The notes under the pieces: model-generated | The model's input: the letters and a program-made list of their open reading frames with translations, nothing else | What the model was told of the DNA's origin: nothing | Databases searched by the model: none | Virus record (IMG/VR): IMGVR_UViG_3300046000_000800 | Coordinates: 1-30,766 of that record | Origin: a virus | Strand: one strand, 5' to 3' | Length of the DNA stretch: 30,766 nt | Translations under genes and position numbers: made by a program | Shown here: positions 1-9,369 of the stretch, in pieces | Numbering within the stretch: position 1 is the stretch's first letter | How the letters are laid out: each line of letters starts with the position of its first letter

Positions 1-759
1 AGACGCTGGGCTTTAAGAAGTAACGCTTCAAATATTAATTCAAAATACTTTGACCGATACGGAGATATTTCGCTACTGCTAAAGAATAGAGTAAAGAAGC
101 GTTCTACCTTTACTCTTGGAGATAGTTTTGGTGCAAGAGAAAGAGACTCTTATATTCCAGGTGGACCAAAGAAAACAGTTGCAGCACCATTTGGGACAAT
201 GAGTCAATCAAAAATCCTTGGTGCAGCAACAGGCATGAGCAGACCAGATTTGCAGTTTGTTGAAGCACAAATTTTTGGTGGACTTCCATTCTCCGACATT
301 AAAAAGATTATTGTCAAAAATCCAGAAATGATTCCATTGTTACAGCAAAAACTTGCAGAAGCTGGACTAAAGATTCCTGTAGGGCAAACAAAGCTCAGTC
401 CTCTAGGAAAGCTAAATGAAATGTTCTATAAGAATAAGGTTCACGGACCTACTGGATTACCCATGTTTATTCCTCAATACAAATCTGGTGGAATGTTCCG
501 CACACCATACGCCAATGGCGGTCTTGCTATGCTTCACGATAAAGAATTTGTTATGAACCCTGGGGCAGTTAAAGAATATGGCGTTGACAAGCTTAAAGCC
601 ATGAATAACGGTACATACAACAGTGGTTCAGTGTATAATAGTTATGGAGTAAATATTAGCGTTGATGGCTCTAATACTAGTGCAAATGATATTGCAAGAA
701 CAGTAATTAAAGAAATCAAGCGACTAGACTCACAAAATATTAGGAGTACAAAAGTTTAA
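1..759 (+). CDS. Tail tape measure protein, C-terminal part (5' truncated)
   Basis: The frame is open from base 1 without a stop, so the gene starts upstream of the window and only about 252 C-terminal residues are seen. The ATG at 199 is internal. The end of the protein has the Gly-rich stretch GGMFRTPYANGGLAMLHDKE, followed by FVMNP, AVKEYG and a YGVNISVDG segment. This 'lamp-shade' C-terminus, with the L-H-x-K-E-F-V-M core, is typical of actinophage and Gram-positive siphophage tape measure proteins. In that family the protein sets tail length and is carried inside the tail tube until DNA ejection. Its stop codon overlaps the next start (TAATG at 757), and the minor tail genes follow directly, as expected for a tape measure gene. 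The large coiled-coil body lies outside the window. The call rests on the C-terminus and context. Confidence 0.8.
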   Translation, partial: RRWALRSNASNINSKYFDRYGDISLLLKNRVKKRSTFTLGDSFGARERDSYIPGGPKKTVAAPFGTMSQSKILGAATGMSRPDLQFVEAQIFGGLPFSDIKKIIVKNPEMIPLLQQKLAEAGLKIPVGQTKLSPLGKLNEMFYKNKVHGPTGLPMFIPQYKSGGMFRTPYANGGLAMLHDKEFVMNPGAVKEYGVDKLKAMNNGTYNSGSVYNSYGVNISVDGSNTSANDIARTVIKEIKRLDSQNIRSTKV

Positions 760-1430
760 TGCCAAATAACGCAGACTATCTAGTAGGTAGAAAAAGGTAT
801 TCTCGTCCACAGGCTATGCTTTGGGCAGACAACAAAGGTACGCTAGCTGCCTATGACGGACAAAACTATTATGTCCCAACAGGTAATGAGGTAAATGCAG
901 CATCTGGCTCAGGAGACTTTTTAGTTTTATCAGACGATAACAGAGGTCCAATTGACTTTACGCAACAGAGAATTGAAAACAGAAGAAGAACTGTTAACGG
1001 TCGTATGCGTTCATACCACATTGCGGACAAACTACAAATATCCGTTTCTTGGGACATGCTTCCGTCACGCTCTTTTTCTAATGACCCAAACTTTAATACT
1101 ACAACTGGAAAACCAACAACTACTGGATATTCTGGTGTAGAAAAAACTAGTCTACCAGGAAACTACCTTTATCAATATACAACCGATGGCGGTGCTGGCG
1201 GTGCAGAAATTTTAGATTGGTATGAGAACAATAAAGGTTCTTTTTGGGTATATCTTTCTTACGACAAATATCCAAATTTTGAAGGAGTAGCACAAGGCAA
1301 GTATGCAAACCTTGGAAAATATAGCCAAGTTGTAGAGATGTTTATTTCTGACTTTAGTTATTCTGTTGTAAAGCGTGGAGGCACTAATTTTGACTTTTGG
1401 AACATTAGTGTTACCTTGGAAGAGGCATAA
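759..1430 (+). CDS. Minor tail protein (distal tail protein-like)
   Basis: This 223-residue protein starts at an ATG overlapping the tape measure stop. It lies first after the tape measure, the usual place of the distal tail (Dit-like) or first minor tail protein in siphophages. It is rich in aromatic and polar residues (several YxxY and W-Y/F pairs), has no signal peptide or membrane segment, and ends in a beta-strand-like stretch (FDFWNISVTLEEA). That suits a beta-rich virion protein. The N-terminal region contains an RKRYSRPQAMLWADNKG segment. Its stop overlaps the next ATG at 1430, so it is translationally coupled to the next tail gene. The Dit assignment is positional inference; 'minor tail protein' is the safer label. 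Confidence 0.65.
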   Translation: MPNNADYLVGRKRYSRPQAMLWADNKGTLAAYDGQNYYVPTGNEVNAASGSGDFLVLSDDNRGPIDFTQQRIENRRRTVNGRMRSYHIADKLQISVSWDMLPSRSFSNDPNFNTTTGKPTTTGYSGVEKTSLPGNYLYQYTTDGGAGGAEILDWYENNKGSFWVYLSYDKYPNFEGVAQGKYANLGKYSQVVEMFISDFSYSVVKRGGTNFDFWNISVTLEEA

Positions 1431-4400
1431 TGTTTACAACAGCAACAGAGTCTGCAACAATTACTGGTCTATCGGCTAACGGAACAAATATTGTTTACAC
1501 TGCTGCTAACACTTTTGCGGTAGGAGATATTGTTCATATTTCTGGAATTAGTCCATCAAACTTTAACATTCCAGATGCAGTAGTTACTGCAAGAAGTTCA
1601 ACAAATTTTACTATTGCTAATACAGAAACTGGAACGTATGTTTCTGGCGGTATAGCAGTCTATGACGAACTAAAAAATCATACAGCAACATCTTCTGTTA
1701 TTAGAACAAACACGGCAGTAATTGCAGAATGGAATCTAAACTCAGCAGACAATATTGCAAAAGTGGGAAACTATAGATATAGACCAGATGATTCTGGCAG
1801 TGCCTACTACACAATAGCATCAACTTATGACTCATCTGACACAAATAATGATTATACTAATGCTACATTTGCAGACGTGCTAATTGATGGTGGACTAGAA
1901 GACGATGGGACACCATACTTTACAACATCAGAAAACCAAAAGCAAAGACTGCTATTCTCACTTGAAGATTGCTTTGGAAAAAACAGACCACGCTCAGGAA
2001 TTAATAAGCTAATTAATTTTCCTGACAGAAATTTAAACTTTTCTAATGAAAATATGGCACTTAGACCAAGGTATTACGTAGCAAGCAGAGATGACAGCTT
2101 TAAATATTGGTGTTCATATAGAAGTGAAGTCGTCTCTGATGTTGCAAAAGACAGGGGCATCTCTAAAAATGATAAAAATGGTAACTATATTGATGATGCT
2201 GCACCATTTGTAGTTTATGAAACAGAAGTTCCAGCAAACAGAGTAGTAGTTAAAATGCAAACTCACGTTGGAACGTATCAAGCATATGCCACAGACCCAT
2301 TTTATGGAGACTCAAACAAACTTACACCAAGTGACTGGAAGATTCAAAGATTAAACCTGTCTAACACCTGGGAAACTCTCAAAGATAGTGATGGCTCGGA
2401 CATAGCCCTGTCCGACACCGACATTCCAGAAGACGGCTATGTTGAGCTAGAGTATGGACTAAATACAGATTCCTTTACAGGATACGAACAAACATTTTTT
2501 TATGCAGGTGAGTACTCAACGGCAGCTGACTTGCCAGTTTTATCCCCAGCCACTGGATATGCATATCTTGTTGGTGCAGATACATCTAACGCTGGAACAT
2601 ATTATATTTATAATGGTGGCACTAGCACCACAAATACAGACAACTATGACGACTTTCCAGCGGTATATGGCTGGAAAATACACAATGAGTCTATAGATAG
2701 ATTTACACCATTTGTAACAGACCTAACTAGCCCAAGCTACTACACATCATCTTCAATAAAAGTTTTTAGAGAGTTGCAATTTGTTAAAGGATTGAGAATA
2801 GTTGTTTCAAAAATGACAAATCCAAATGCAACACTAGACTTGATTGAGCTGTCGCCAAGACTAGCAGTTGACCTATCAGGAAAGACTGAAAACTTTTCAA
2901 TTAAAAAACATGGCTCTGACCTTGGCTCTAGCGGTATGCCAGTAGGAAAATTGTTAGCTGGCAGCGGAACCTTGAACCTGTTTGACTATGACCAAGCATT
3001 TAATCCAAACAATGTTTGGAGTTATGCGTCAAATACTGGTAGTATTATTAGCAGTTTTATTTCTAAAAATCTTCAAGTAAAGATGTATGAAATTATTCGT
3101 GGAGTAAACAATAGCGATTACTACATTCCGATTAAAACTATGAACTGCATGGGGTTTCCACAATACGACGCTGCCTCAAGAAGTGTATTGCTAGAGCTTA
3201 GAGACCAATACATTATGCTTGAGTCAATGATGGCACCACAACTATTTGTTCCAAATGCCTCATTAAGCTATGCAGTATCGGTTATTCTTGACTCAGTTGG
3301 ATTCTCTAACTATGTTTTTAAAAGAATTGATGGCATAGCAGAGCCAGTAATTCCATTTTTCTTTGTAGGTCCAAACACAAGTGTTGCTGAAATCTTGCAA
3401 GAAATTGCTGTATCAACACAGAGCATGATGTTCTTTGATGAATTTAATAACTTTGTTGTTATGTCAAAAGAATACGCAATGCCCACAGAAAGTCAAAGAA
3501 GTACTGACTATGTTCTTTATGGCTCACAAGACTATACAGAATCATCTGTTGCTGGAGAGCTTGGGGTAAAAACCAATAGCAAAAAGCTTTCAAACATAAT
3601 TCAAATAGCATCAAAAGTACATGACGTTTATAATGATGGAAGGATAAACTATAGTGCTAGATATATTCAAAAGTCTCCGTCAGAAATAAGGCAAGCCTAT
3701 GCGGTTGATGCAGATAAAACCTGGACATATAAACCAGTTTTGCTTTGGGAGGCAACTGGAGAAGACACCACAAAATCTACAAATGGTGCTAGCAATATGT
3801 CAGAAGGATATGCCCTAACTGCAATACCACTAAACTCTTCTCTATCAAGTTCTGTTCCGCAATATGTTGCTGGAACAACTGGGCTTATCGCAACACTATC
3901 TTCTGGTAGCACGACAGTAACCCTAACAACTGGGTCAACATCAAATCTAGTTATTGGACAGTTGCTTATAAAAACCAGTGGCACAGGTGCTTTTGCATCT
4001 GGAGCAAAGGTTGCAGAAATTGTTTCTGGAACAGTTTTTAAGACAACAGTTCCACACCAGACTAATGGCTCTATTACATTTAGCACCAACGCAATTGTAA
4101 AAAATAACATAATTGATTTTGGCGATGCAGTATACTGGCTACCAAGATATAATGGATACCTTTATGCCAATGGAGAAGTAATTAAATACGATGCAGTAGA
4201 GTATGTTGTTCAGGGCATTGGTAATGTTTGGATAACCAACAAGCTAGAGTATGAAAACTATTTCTCAAAGCTAGCTTTTGGAAAAAAGATTTTTCCTAGT
4301 GGTAAAGTAAGGATTTACTCAAAACTAGATTCTACACCAAGTATAATTCGTCATGGTCGTGGTCAATTTGGAACAGAGGTTGTCGCACATACTGCTGGCA

Positions 4401-6169
4401 TTTCGTCACACTGGACAAATGCATCAAACAAAAAGGGCTTTGTTATGAGTTCAGAATACATTTTTGACGAAAAAACCTTGCCAGCAAATCTAACAGGTGG
4501 AGCAATTGGTAACCCATCGTCTGCAGCTTCAATTGTAAAAACATCAAAAGTGTCTAACTCATTAAAAAATAGCCTACTAATGTTTCCAGACGAAAGCGAT
4601 TGGATTTCAAAAACTAAATCATCTCTTGGTGGTTCTGTACAGGCATCGGCAATGGTTTTAACTGGACCATCTAAAAAAGCCTTGTCGGATAAGGGTATTG
4701 CTGGCAAAAACTTTATTACTTATGTTCACAAACAGCTAGACAACAAGTTTGTTCACTTTGGAACTAGACTAAGAATAGTTGGCTCAATTAAAAATAACAA
4801 TAAATTTTATACTCAAGAAGTAGAAAATGCAACCACATACTATAATGCTAATAAAATTGCTGGTGGTTCAGCTGGTATAGCATTTATGCTAGATACCACC
4901 TCAAGCAAGAACAATGGATATTATTTTGAAATTGCAGCCTTGGGGTTTGAAAACGTAAAAGACTTCGGCAAAGCAGACAACGTTTTCTTCTATAAAATAC
5001 AAAAAGAGTCTGGTGACGCAGAAACGGATTCTGCAATTCCAGTAACCCTGTTTAAAAGCACAGCCCAGGTTGTTGTAGACTCTGGTTCTTTTGCCACACA
5101 GGGAAGACTTACTACAGAAGAAGTGCCAACAGTTTATGACCTTGCTGTGGAGTATGAGAAAAAATCAAGCAAGTGGCTAAGATTTTATTTGTACCTAAAT
5201 GGAAGTCTTTTGGCTGTTGTTGACGATAAAGATGCTTTGCCAGTAAAGAAAAATGTTGCAATGTTTGTTCGTGCTAGCACAAAAGCAATTTTTGAAAATG
5301 TTTATGCAATGAGAAACAGCTATGAAGATGAAGGTAACGCATCAATTGAAGTTGCACCAGGGCAGTCTAGAACAATATTTGACGACAACTCTATCTCTGT
5401 TTCTGAAGCATTACATAAGTATGCCATTAGCGGCATTATTCAACAAACATATCTTACAAATATTGGAACAGATGGGTCTAAGTTTAAGATTTATTATGAC
5501 GAATTTGGAACTATTATGAGAGAAGCAGCATACTTCGATATTAAGTATGATAAGGCATATCCAGCACTGTTTGCTAAACTAGTGCCAACATTCTCAAAAG
5601 AAAAGGGATACGCTGTTTCTGGATTTAACTCAAATGCATATGGAGCAGAATTTTTAGTATTTAACTGTACAGATAACGTCCTTATGATTGACCAAAGCGT
5701 TGGAAATATGCTAAGGATTTCTGGAATCACGCTGACAGATGAATCAAATAAAACATTGACGGTAGATGATTACTATAATAAACGAGCAGACTTTTCAAAT
5801 CCTACATTTTCTGGAAACAGTCTTATAACTCAAAATCTTTATGAAGAGTATTTAGATATTAAAAATAGCAGAACTACCTATGGAATAAAATCATTTGAGA
5901 TTAGTCCAACATTTATTCAAAGTCAAGATTCTGCTAATGAGCTTATGGGTTGGCTAATATCAAAAATATCTAAACCAAGAAATGCAGTCGGTATCGAAGC
6001 ATTTGGTGTTCCATATGCACAACTAGGAGACATTGTTAAAGTTGATTACATACAAGATTCTGTTGACCAAGTATCCCTAACAGACTCAAGGTATGTCGTA
6101 TACTCTATTGACTACTCCTACAAGACAGAAGGACCAGAGACTACGTTATACTTAAGTGAGGTTCAGTAA
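1430..6169 (+). CDS. Large minor tail protein (tail tip/hub, with LamG-like region)
   Basis: This is a 1579-residue protein coupled to its neighbours by overlapping stop and start codons at both ends. Residues about 5-75 form a small Thr/Gly-rich beta domain (VGDIVHISGIS core), and a similar one lies at about 820-885 (VIGQLLIKTSG core). Residues about 980-1290 alternate short hydrophobic strands and Gly/Asn turns, with GYYFEIAALGF and WLRFYLYLNGSLLAVVDD-type segments like those of concanavalin/LamG lectin folds. The last 120 residues (GVPYAQLGDIVKVDY, then YSIDYSYKTEGPETTLYLSE) resemble the C-terminus of tail-tip hub proteins. Size and position suit a tail-tip or central-fibre protein that may bind the host surface. 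Arginine is coded mostly by AGA, unlike the replication genes. The sub-domain calls are visual only. Confidence 0.7.
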   Translation: MFTTATESATITGLSANGTNIVYTAANTFAVGDIVHISGISPSNFNIPDAVVTARSSTNFTIANTETGTYVSGGIAVYDELKNHTATSSVIRTNTAVIAEWNLNSADNIAKVGNYRYRPDDSGSAYYTIASTYDSSDTNNDYTNATFADVLIDGGLEDDGTPYFTTSENQKQRLLFSLEDCFGKNRPRSGINKLINFPDRNLNFSNENMALRPRYYVASRDDSFKYWCSYRSEVVSDVAKDRGISKNDKNGNYIDDAAPFVVYETEVPANRVVVKMQTHVGTYQAYATDPFYGDSNKLTPSDWKIQRLNLSNTWETLKDSDGSDIALSDTDIPEDGYVELEYGLNTDSFTGYEQTFFYAGEYSTAADLPVLSPATGYAYLVGADTSNAGTYYIYNGGTSTTNTDNYDDFPAVYGWKIHNESIDRFTPFVTDLTSPSYYTSSSIKVFRELQFVKGLRIVVSKMTNPNATLDLIELSPRLAVDLSGKTENFSIKKHGSDLGSSGMPVGKLLAGSGTLNLFDYDQAFNPNNVWSYASNTGSIISSFISKNLQVKMYEIIRGVNNSDYYIPIKTMNCMGFPQYDAASRSVLLELRDQYIMLESMMAPQLFVPNASLSYAVSVILDSVGFSNYVFKRIDGIAEPVIPFFFVGPNTSVAEILQEIAVSTQSMMFFDEFNNFVVMSKEYAMPTESQRSTDYVLYGSQDYTESSVAGELGVKTNSKKLSNIIQIASKVHDVYNDGRINYSARYIQKSPSEIRQAYAVDADKTWTYKPVLLWEATGEDTTKSTNGASNMSEGYALTAIPLNSSLSSSVPQYVAGTTGLIATLSSGSTTVTLTTGSTSNLVIGQLLIKTSGTGAFASGAKVAEIVSGTVFKTTVPHQTNGSITFSTNAIVKNNIIDFGDAVYWLPRYNGYLYANGEVIKYDAVEYVVQGIGNVWITNKLEYENYFSKLAFGKKIFPSGKVRIYSKLDSTPSIIRHGRGQFGTEVVAHTAGISSHWTNASNKKGFVMSSEYIFDEKTLPANLTGGAIGNPSSAASIVKTSKVSNSLKNSLLMFPDESDWISKTKSSLGGSVQASAMVLTGPSKKALSDKGIAGKNFITYVHKQLDNKFVHFGTRLRIVGSIKNNNKFYTQEVENATTYYNANKIAGGSAGIAFMLDTTSSKNNGYYFEIAALGFENVKDFGKADNVFFYKIQKESGDAETDSAIPVTLFKSTAQVVVDSGSFATQGRLTTEEVPTVYDLAVEYEKKSSKWLRFYLYLNGSLLAVVDDKDALPVKKNVAMFVRASTKAIFENVYAMRNSYEDEGNASIEVAPGQSRTIFDDNSISVSEALHKYAISGIIQQTYLTNIGTDGSKFKIYYDEFGTIMREAAYFDIKYDKAYPALFAKLVPTFSKEKGYAVSGFNSNAYGAEFLVFNCTDNVLMIDQSVGNMLRISGITLTDESNKTLTVDDYYNKRADFSNPTFSGNSLITQNLYEEYLDIKNSRTTYGIKSFEISPTFIQSQDSANELMGWLISKISKPRNAVGIEAFGVPYAQLGDIVKVDYIQDSVDQVSLTDSRYVVYSIDYSYKTEGPETTLYLSEVQ

Positions 6170-6684
6170 TGGCTAAAATAAACGCAACTCCAGATGAAGG
6201 CTATGTTCCATTCAAAGCTAAACCAGCTGTAAATGTGCCAAGCATTAATACCGATATGGAAGCAGATTATGTCAGATATCAAATATCAGAGGTAGAGGTT
6301 CAAAGCCTCCTGCTTCAAGATGTTGGTGGCACAGAGCTTATTACATTGACTAGAAATGACCAAATTAACGGTATTGTTCAGGATTACTCTCCAATCAAAA
6401 ATATGTCTGAACTAGCGTTAGACTATAGTCCAACAGAAATATCAAAAAATCCAAACTCAATTGATAACTTTCTGGACTTGTTCTATTATAATTTTAATGA
6501 ATACATTCCTTCAATAGAAGAGCTAGAACAGCTTTACCCAAATGACGACTCTAAGTGGAAGGCTGTTTATTTTGACAATACGACAAACTCAATAACAATT
6601 CACGTTGCAAATGCATTTAATGGAGAGCAAGTTGAAATTGAATTTCTATCATTTGGTGAAGTCAAAGATGATACAATATACTAA
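6169..6684 (+). CDS. Tail-module hypothetical protein
   Basis: A 171-residue protein begins at an ATG overlapping the stop of the 1579-residue tail protein. I do not recognise a family. It is acidic, has no signal peptide or membrane helix, and contains a Y/N-rich helical middle (FLDLFYYNFNEYIPSIEELEQ) followed by strand-like segments (AVYFDN, SITIHVANAF, VEIEFLSFGE). Its place between two tail genes and the coupled start argue for a structural or assembly role at the tail tip. The next gene starts 13 nt downstream behind an AAGAGGT ribosome binding site. Confidence 0.55.
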   Translation: MAKINATPDEGYVPFKAKPAVNVPSINTDMEADYVRYQISEVEVQSLLLQDVGGTELITLTRNDQINGIVQDYSPIKNMSELALDYSPTEISKNPNSIDNFLDLFYYNFNEYIPSIEELEQLYPNDDSKWKAVYFDNTTNSITIHVANAFNGEQVEIEFLSFGEVKDDTIY

Positions 6685-6696
6685 GAGGTTAAAACT

Positions 6697-7806
6697 ATGA
6701 TTACAGATAAAGGGATTGAACTACTAGGTAGATACATTGTTGGTCAGATACCAGCGTTTGCTTCGCATATTGCTATTGGCTGTGGAGAACAAACGCTTCT
6801 TACAGCAGAAGAACTAGACGATTATTCATCAAGAAATTCACTAACTTTTGAGATGGCAAGAGTTCCAGTAACATCTAGAACTATTGTAAATGATGGAACA
6901 ACCTATGCTATTTTTACAGCAGAGCTGCCTTCTTTAAATAGATACGGAATTACCGAAATTGGCATTTACCCAGCAGAAGAAAATAATGTTGCTGGCTCAA
7001 CCCCAAGCCAAATTTTATTTTCATTTTCGGATGCAGAAGATTGGCAAGAACACGACACTGCAGGAGCCACATTTTCCGCAGTAGAGATAAAACATGACCT
7101 AACTGATACAGATGGCAACATAGACATTGCAGATACAGCATTTAAGCTAGCCTCAGACAATTCTATTTTTGGAAGCAACTATCGCTTAAATAGGCAAGAG
7201 CAGCCAAGGTTTTTAAATTATGCATTGGCTATGAAAGGCGATTATACTACAAGAACTGGGTCAGCACCAAACTATGAACTTAGCTATACTGCAAATCACA
7301 TTGAGTTAAATTCTGGCATTGACCTATCAGCACTTGACCAAGCTAATGAAGTATTAGACAAAATTAAAGTTGCTTTTTCAATAGTTCCAACAGATGTAGA
7401 TTCACCAGTAACGCCAACTTACACATTTATTACCATTGAGTTTGCTACTGCAGATACTGGTGGAGAATACGCAAGGTTTCAAATGACCCCAAATGTAGAT
7501 AATGAAAATAGATACATTGTTGAAGAATCATTGCTAAAAGATTTAACAAAATCATCTTCTGCATTTAAGTGGTCAAATGTAACCCACATTAAAGTTTATG
7601 CAAATATCGATGATGCAACAGATAACTATATTGTTTTAGACGGCATTAGGTTTGAAAATCTATCTGACATAGATAATCAGTTTGGTCTTGTTGGCTACAC
7701 AGTAATTGTCAGCTCTGACTCCAACGGCTTGAATGAAAGACCAGTAGTTAAGGTTGAAAATACAACTTCATATATAGAGTTTAAGTTTAAAATAGGGCTG
7801 GTATAG
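6697..7806 (+). CDS. Minor tail / tail-collar-type protein
   Basis: This 369-residue protein has an AAGAGGT Shine-Dalgarno about 8 nt before its ATG. The N-terminus (MITDKGIELLGRYIVGQ, then HIAIGCGEQ) and the later RYGITEIGIYPAEEN stretch match the general pattern of phage tail-collar or fibre-attachment proteins, whose N-terminal domains begin 'ITDKG...LL' and carry an 'A.G.G' turn. Residues about 150-330 look like a beta-sandwich (strand-like FITIEFATADTG and HIKVYANIDDATDNYIVLDG), a possible carbohydrate-binding module. No membrane segment is seen. The stop overlaps the following GTG start. A role at the tail tip or in side fibres is inferred from context and the N-terminal pattern. Confidence 0.55.
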   Translation: MITDKGIELLGRYIVGQIPAFASHIAIGCGEQTLLTAEELDDYSSRNSLTFEMARVPVTSRTIVNDGTTYAIFTAELPSLNRYGITEIGIYPAEENNVAGSTPSQILFSFSDAEDWQEHDTAGATFSAVEIKHDLTDTDGNIDIADTAFKLASDNSIFGSNYRLNRQEQPRFLNYALAMKGDYTTRTGSAPNYELSYTANHIELNSGIDLSALDQANEVLDKIKVAFSIVPTDVDSPVTPTYTFITIEFATADTGGEYARFQMTPNVDNENRYIVEESLLKDLTKSSSAFKWSNVTHIKVYANIDDATDNYIVLDGIRFENLSDIDNQFGLVGYTVIVSSDSNGLNERPVVKVENTTSYIEFKFKIGLV

Positions 7807-8333
7807 TGGCTATCCAAAAAGTCGTTATCCCACCAGAGTTTTTACCACTTCCAAAAAAAGATGGTAAATTTTATTTTAGATATAGAATAAAGTCTCCAGA
7901 TGGAGCTGCTGTTTCTGCCTGGTCAGACATTAAAGATTTAGATGGAAACACAGCGTCAAACTTTGAGTACTACTCTGGGGCAGCTACAGCTAAAGCAACG
8001 GTCTCGGTAGACAGTCTTTCAATTAACTTAGAGTGGGATGCTCTTGGTGGAGACGTTTTGAAAAACTCAAAATTTGACATTTTTGTTAAATGGGAGTATC
8101 CAGACCCATTGTTTAATGATGCAGATTATTTTTATGTTGCAACAGTTTCTGCAACTAATTATTTTGTAACAATTCCATATGAAGGTGGTACTGGTCAAAA
8201 AGCAACATCTGGATATTTTTCTATTCAACTTGCAACACAAGAAAAAGAGGTAAATTCTTTTATGGAAGTGGCAAATGTATCTGTAATAGACACAACATAT
8301 TCTTCACCAAATATTGATGGCGGAGAAATCTAG
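7806..8333 (+). CDS. Tail-associated protein, fibronectin III-like
   Basis: A 175-residue protein starts with GTG overlapping the upstream TAG (tagtg at 7804). The pattern FYFRYRIKSPDGAAVSAWSD, then SLSINLEWDALGG, FDIFVKWEYPD and FYVATVSATNYFVTIPYEGG resembles one fibronectin type III fold, with a buried Trp and alternating strands. Such domains are common in tail-tip and fibre proteins of phages that infect Gram-positive bacteria, where they often bind surface sugars. No signal peptide or membrane span is present. The fold call is by eye. Confidence 0.5.
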   Translation: MAIQKVVIPPEFLPLPKKDGKFYFRYRIKSPDGAAVSAWSDIKDLDGNTASNFEYYSGAATAKATVSVDSLSINLEWDALGGDVLKNSKFDIFVKWEYPDPLFNDADYFYVATVSATNYFVTIPYEGGTGQKATSGYFSIQLATQEKEVNSFMEVANVSVIDTTYSSPNIDGGEI

Positions 8334-8337
8334 GGTA

Positions 8338-8346
8338 TGGTATAAT
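8338..8346 (+). promoter_or_regulatory. Extended -10 promoter for a leaderless mRNA
   Basis: TGGTATAAT lies here: a TGn extended -10 plus a perfect TATAAT at 8341-8346. The next ATG is at 8353, six bases after the hexamer, where transcription would start. The mRNA would therefore begin at or next to the start codon. No good -35 box and no Shine-Dalgarno are visible. Confidence 0.6.
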
Positions 8347-8352
8347 TAAACA

Positions 8353-8820
8353 ATGGGAATCATTAACGAGCCGTCAATTGGTCAAGCTATAGACGTAAAC
8401 TACATTAGCCAAATTGTTAAAGAGCTTAACAGCCTTAACGGAACCCTTGGAACAAAACTAACACAGTCTAGAATTCCAAAAGGTGACAATACAAACAAGC
8501 CAACACAGTCATTTCTTACGTCAAACCTATCCATTGTGACTGGAAGAACACTGGTAACAACAGATAACAGTAGCAAAACTACAGATGTTAAGCCTTTTAT
8601 CTTTGAGTTTGGAAGAACCTTTAGATATGTTCCAATTGTTACTGCCACCCCACAAGTTATTGGTGCTGGAATTAAGGGAAAAACACTTGCAGTATCTGTT
8701 ATTATTCAAAATGTAACTACATCGCAAGTTACTGGCGTACTAGTGTTTAATTCAGAAGCAAAAAACACTGGTGTGTATATTAACATTATTGCTGTTGGTG
8801 CTCCTGCTGGTGTAAACTAA
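8353..8820 (+). CDS. Tail fibre/tip protein, last gene of the tail module
   Basis: A 155-residue protein. Its N-terminus (GIINEPSIGQAIDVNYISQIVKEL) is helical, and the rest is a Thr/Val/Ile-rich beta region (FIFEFGRTFRYVPIVTATPQ, then LAVSVIIQNVTTSQVTGVLV and INIIAVGAP). A short helix followed by a beta tip is typical of small trimeric fibre-tip or knob proteins. No Shine-Dalgarno precedes the ATG; a TATAAT ends six bases upstream, so a leaderless transcript is likely in addition to readthrough from the tail operon. Separate transcription would let the phage make this subunit independently of the rest of the tail. Receptor binding is inference from position and composition. Confidence 0.5.
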   Translation: MGIINEPSIGQAIDVNYISQIVKELNSLNGTLGTKLTQSRIPKGDNTNKPTQSFLTSNLSIVTGRTLVTTDNSSKTTDVKPFIFEFGRTFRYVPIVTATPQVIGAGIKGKTLAVSVIIQNVTTSQVTGVLVFNSEAKNTGVYINIIAVGAPAGVN

Positions 8821-8830
8821 GGCTGCCAAA

Positions 8831-9352
8831 ATGGACAGAGAGGCATATAACAATGCTCCAGTAATTCCAGGTAGCAAAAAGGTTTGGTTTTTAAACGGAG
8901 ACCTAGTGAGAATACATCATCTAAACCGTTCTAATGGAATTATGTCAGTTTATAACATAAATAAAGATAGGCTTGAAAGCTGTCTGGTTACAGACTTTAA
9001 ACGCAATCGAAAGAAAGCCTATACAGTTGGGGAAACAGCAATACTAGTAAACCGACATAAGAAGTATATGCCAAGTCTAATGAAACGTGGTATTATTCCA
9101 CATCCAACAGGAAGCCAAAAAGGTGGGGCAACTGGATGGCAAGTCAGAAGCTATTACTCTGAGTTGCAGGTTCACGAAATTCGTGATATACTAGCTACCT
9201 ACCACATTGGACAACCACGCAAAGATAAGCTGATTACCAATGATATAACTCCCACTAAACAGGAGTTGACAAGGCGTATGGGTGATGGTATACTTACTTA
9301 TACAAGGACCGAAGATGGTCGCTTCATTCCTGTTTGGAACGAAGAAATTTAA
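8831..9352 (+). CDS. HTH (MerR-like) DNA-binding protein
   Basis: A 173-residue basic protein. Residues about 80-120 read M-K-R-G-I-I-P with a later G-W-Q-V-R-x-Y-Y-S-x-x-Q-V-x-E-I-R. This resembles the winged HTH of MerR or excisionase-type proteins, in which a 'G...R.Y' turn is followed by a helix. The N-terminal half contains strand-like VWFLNGDLVRIHH and an RNRKKAYTVGETAILVN segment. It is the first gene after the tail module and begins the DNA-metabolism block, so it could regulate that block or act in replication. AAGG about 8 nt upstream is a weak ribosome site. Codon use is mixed, intermediate between the AGA-rich tail genes and the CGT-rich replication genes. Confidence 0.5.
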   Translation: MDREAYNNAPVIPGSKKVWFLNGDLVRIHHLNRSNGIMSVYNINKDRLESCLVTDFKRNRKKAYTVGETAILVNRHKKYMPSLMKRGIIPHPTGSQKGGATGWQVRSYYSELQVHEIRDILATYHIGQPRKDKLITNDITPTKQELTRRMGDGILTYTRTEDGRFIPVWNEEI

Positions 9353-9369
9353 CGAGAGAGCAGTAGGGT

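Noticed and set aside
199-759. Start of the first gene at ATG 199
   Set aside because: The same frame is open to base 1 and the residues before 199 read as continuing protein, so the ATG is internal to the tape measure gene.
3697-4110. 137-codon open frame on the minus strand inside the large tail gene
   Set aside because: The + frame is uninterrupted and part of a coupled tail operon. The minus frame is a by-product of Thr/Val-rich coding sequence.
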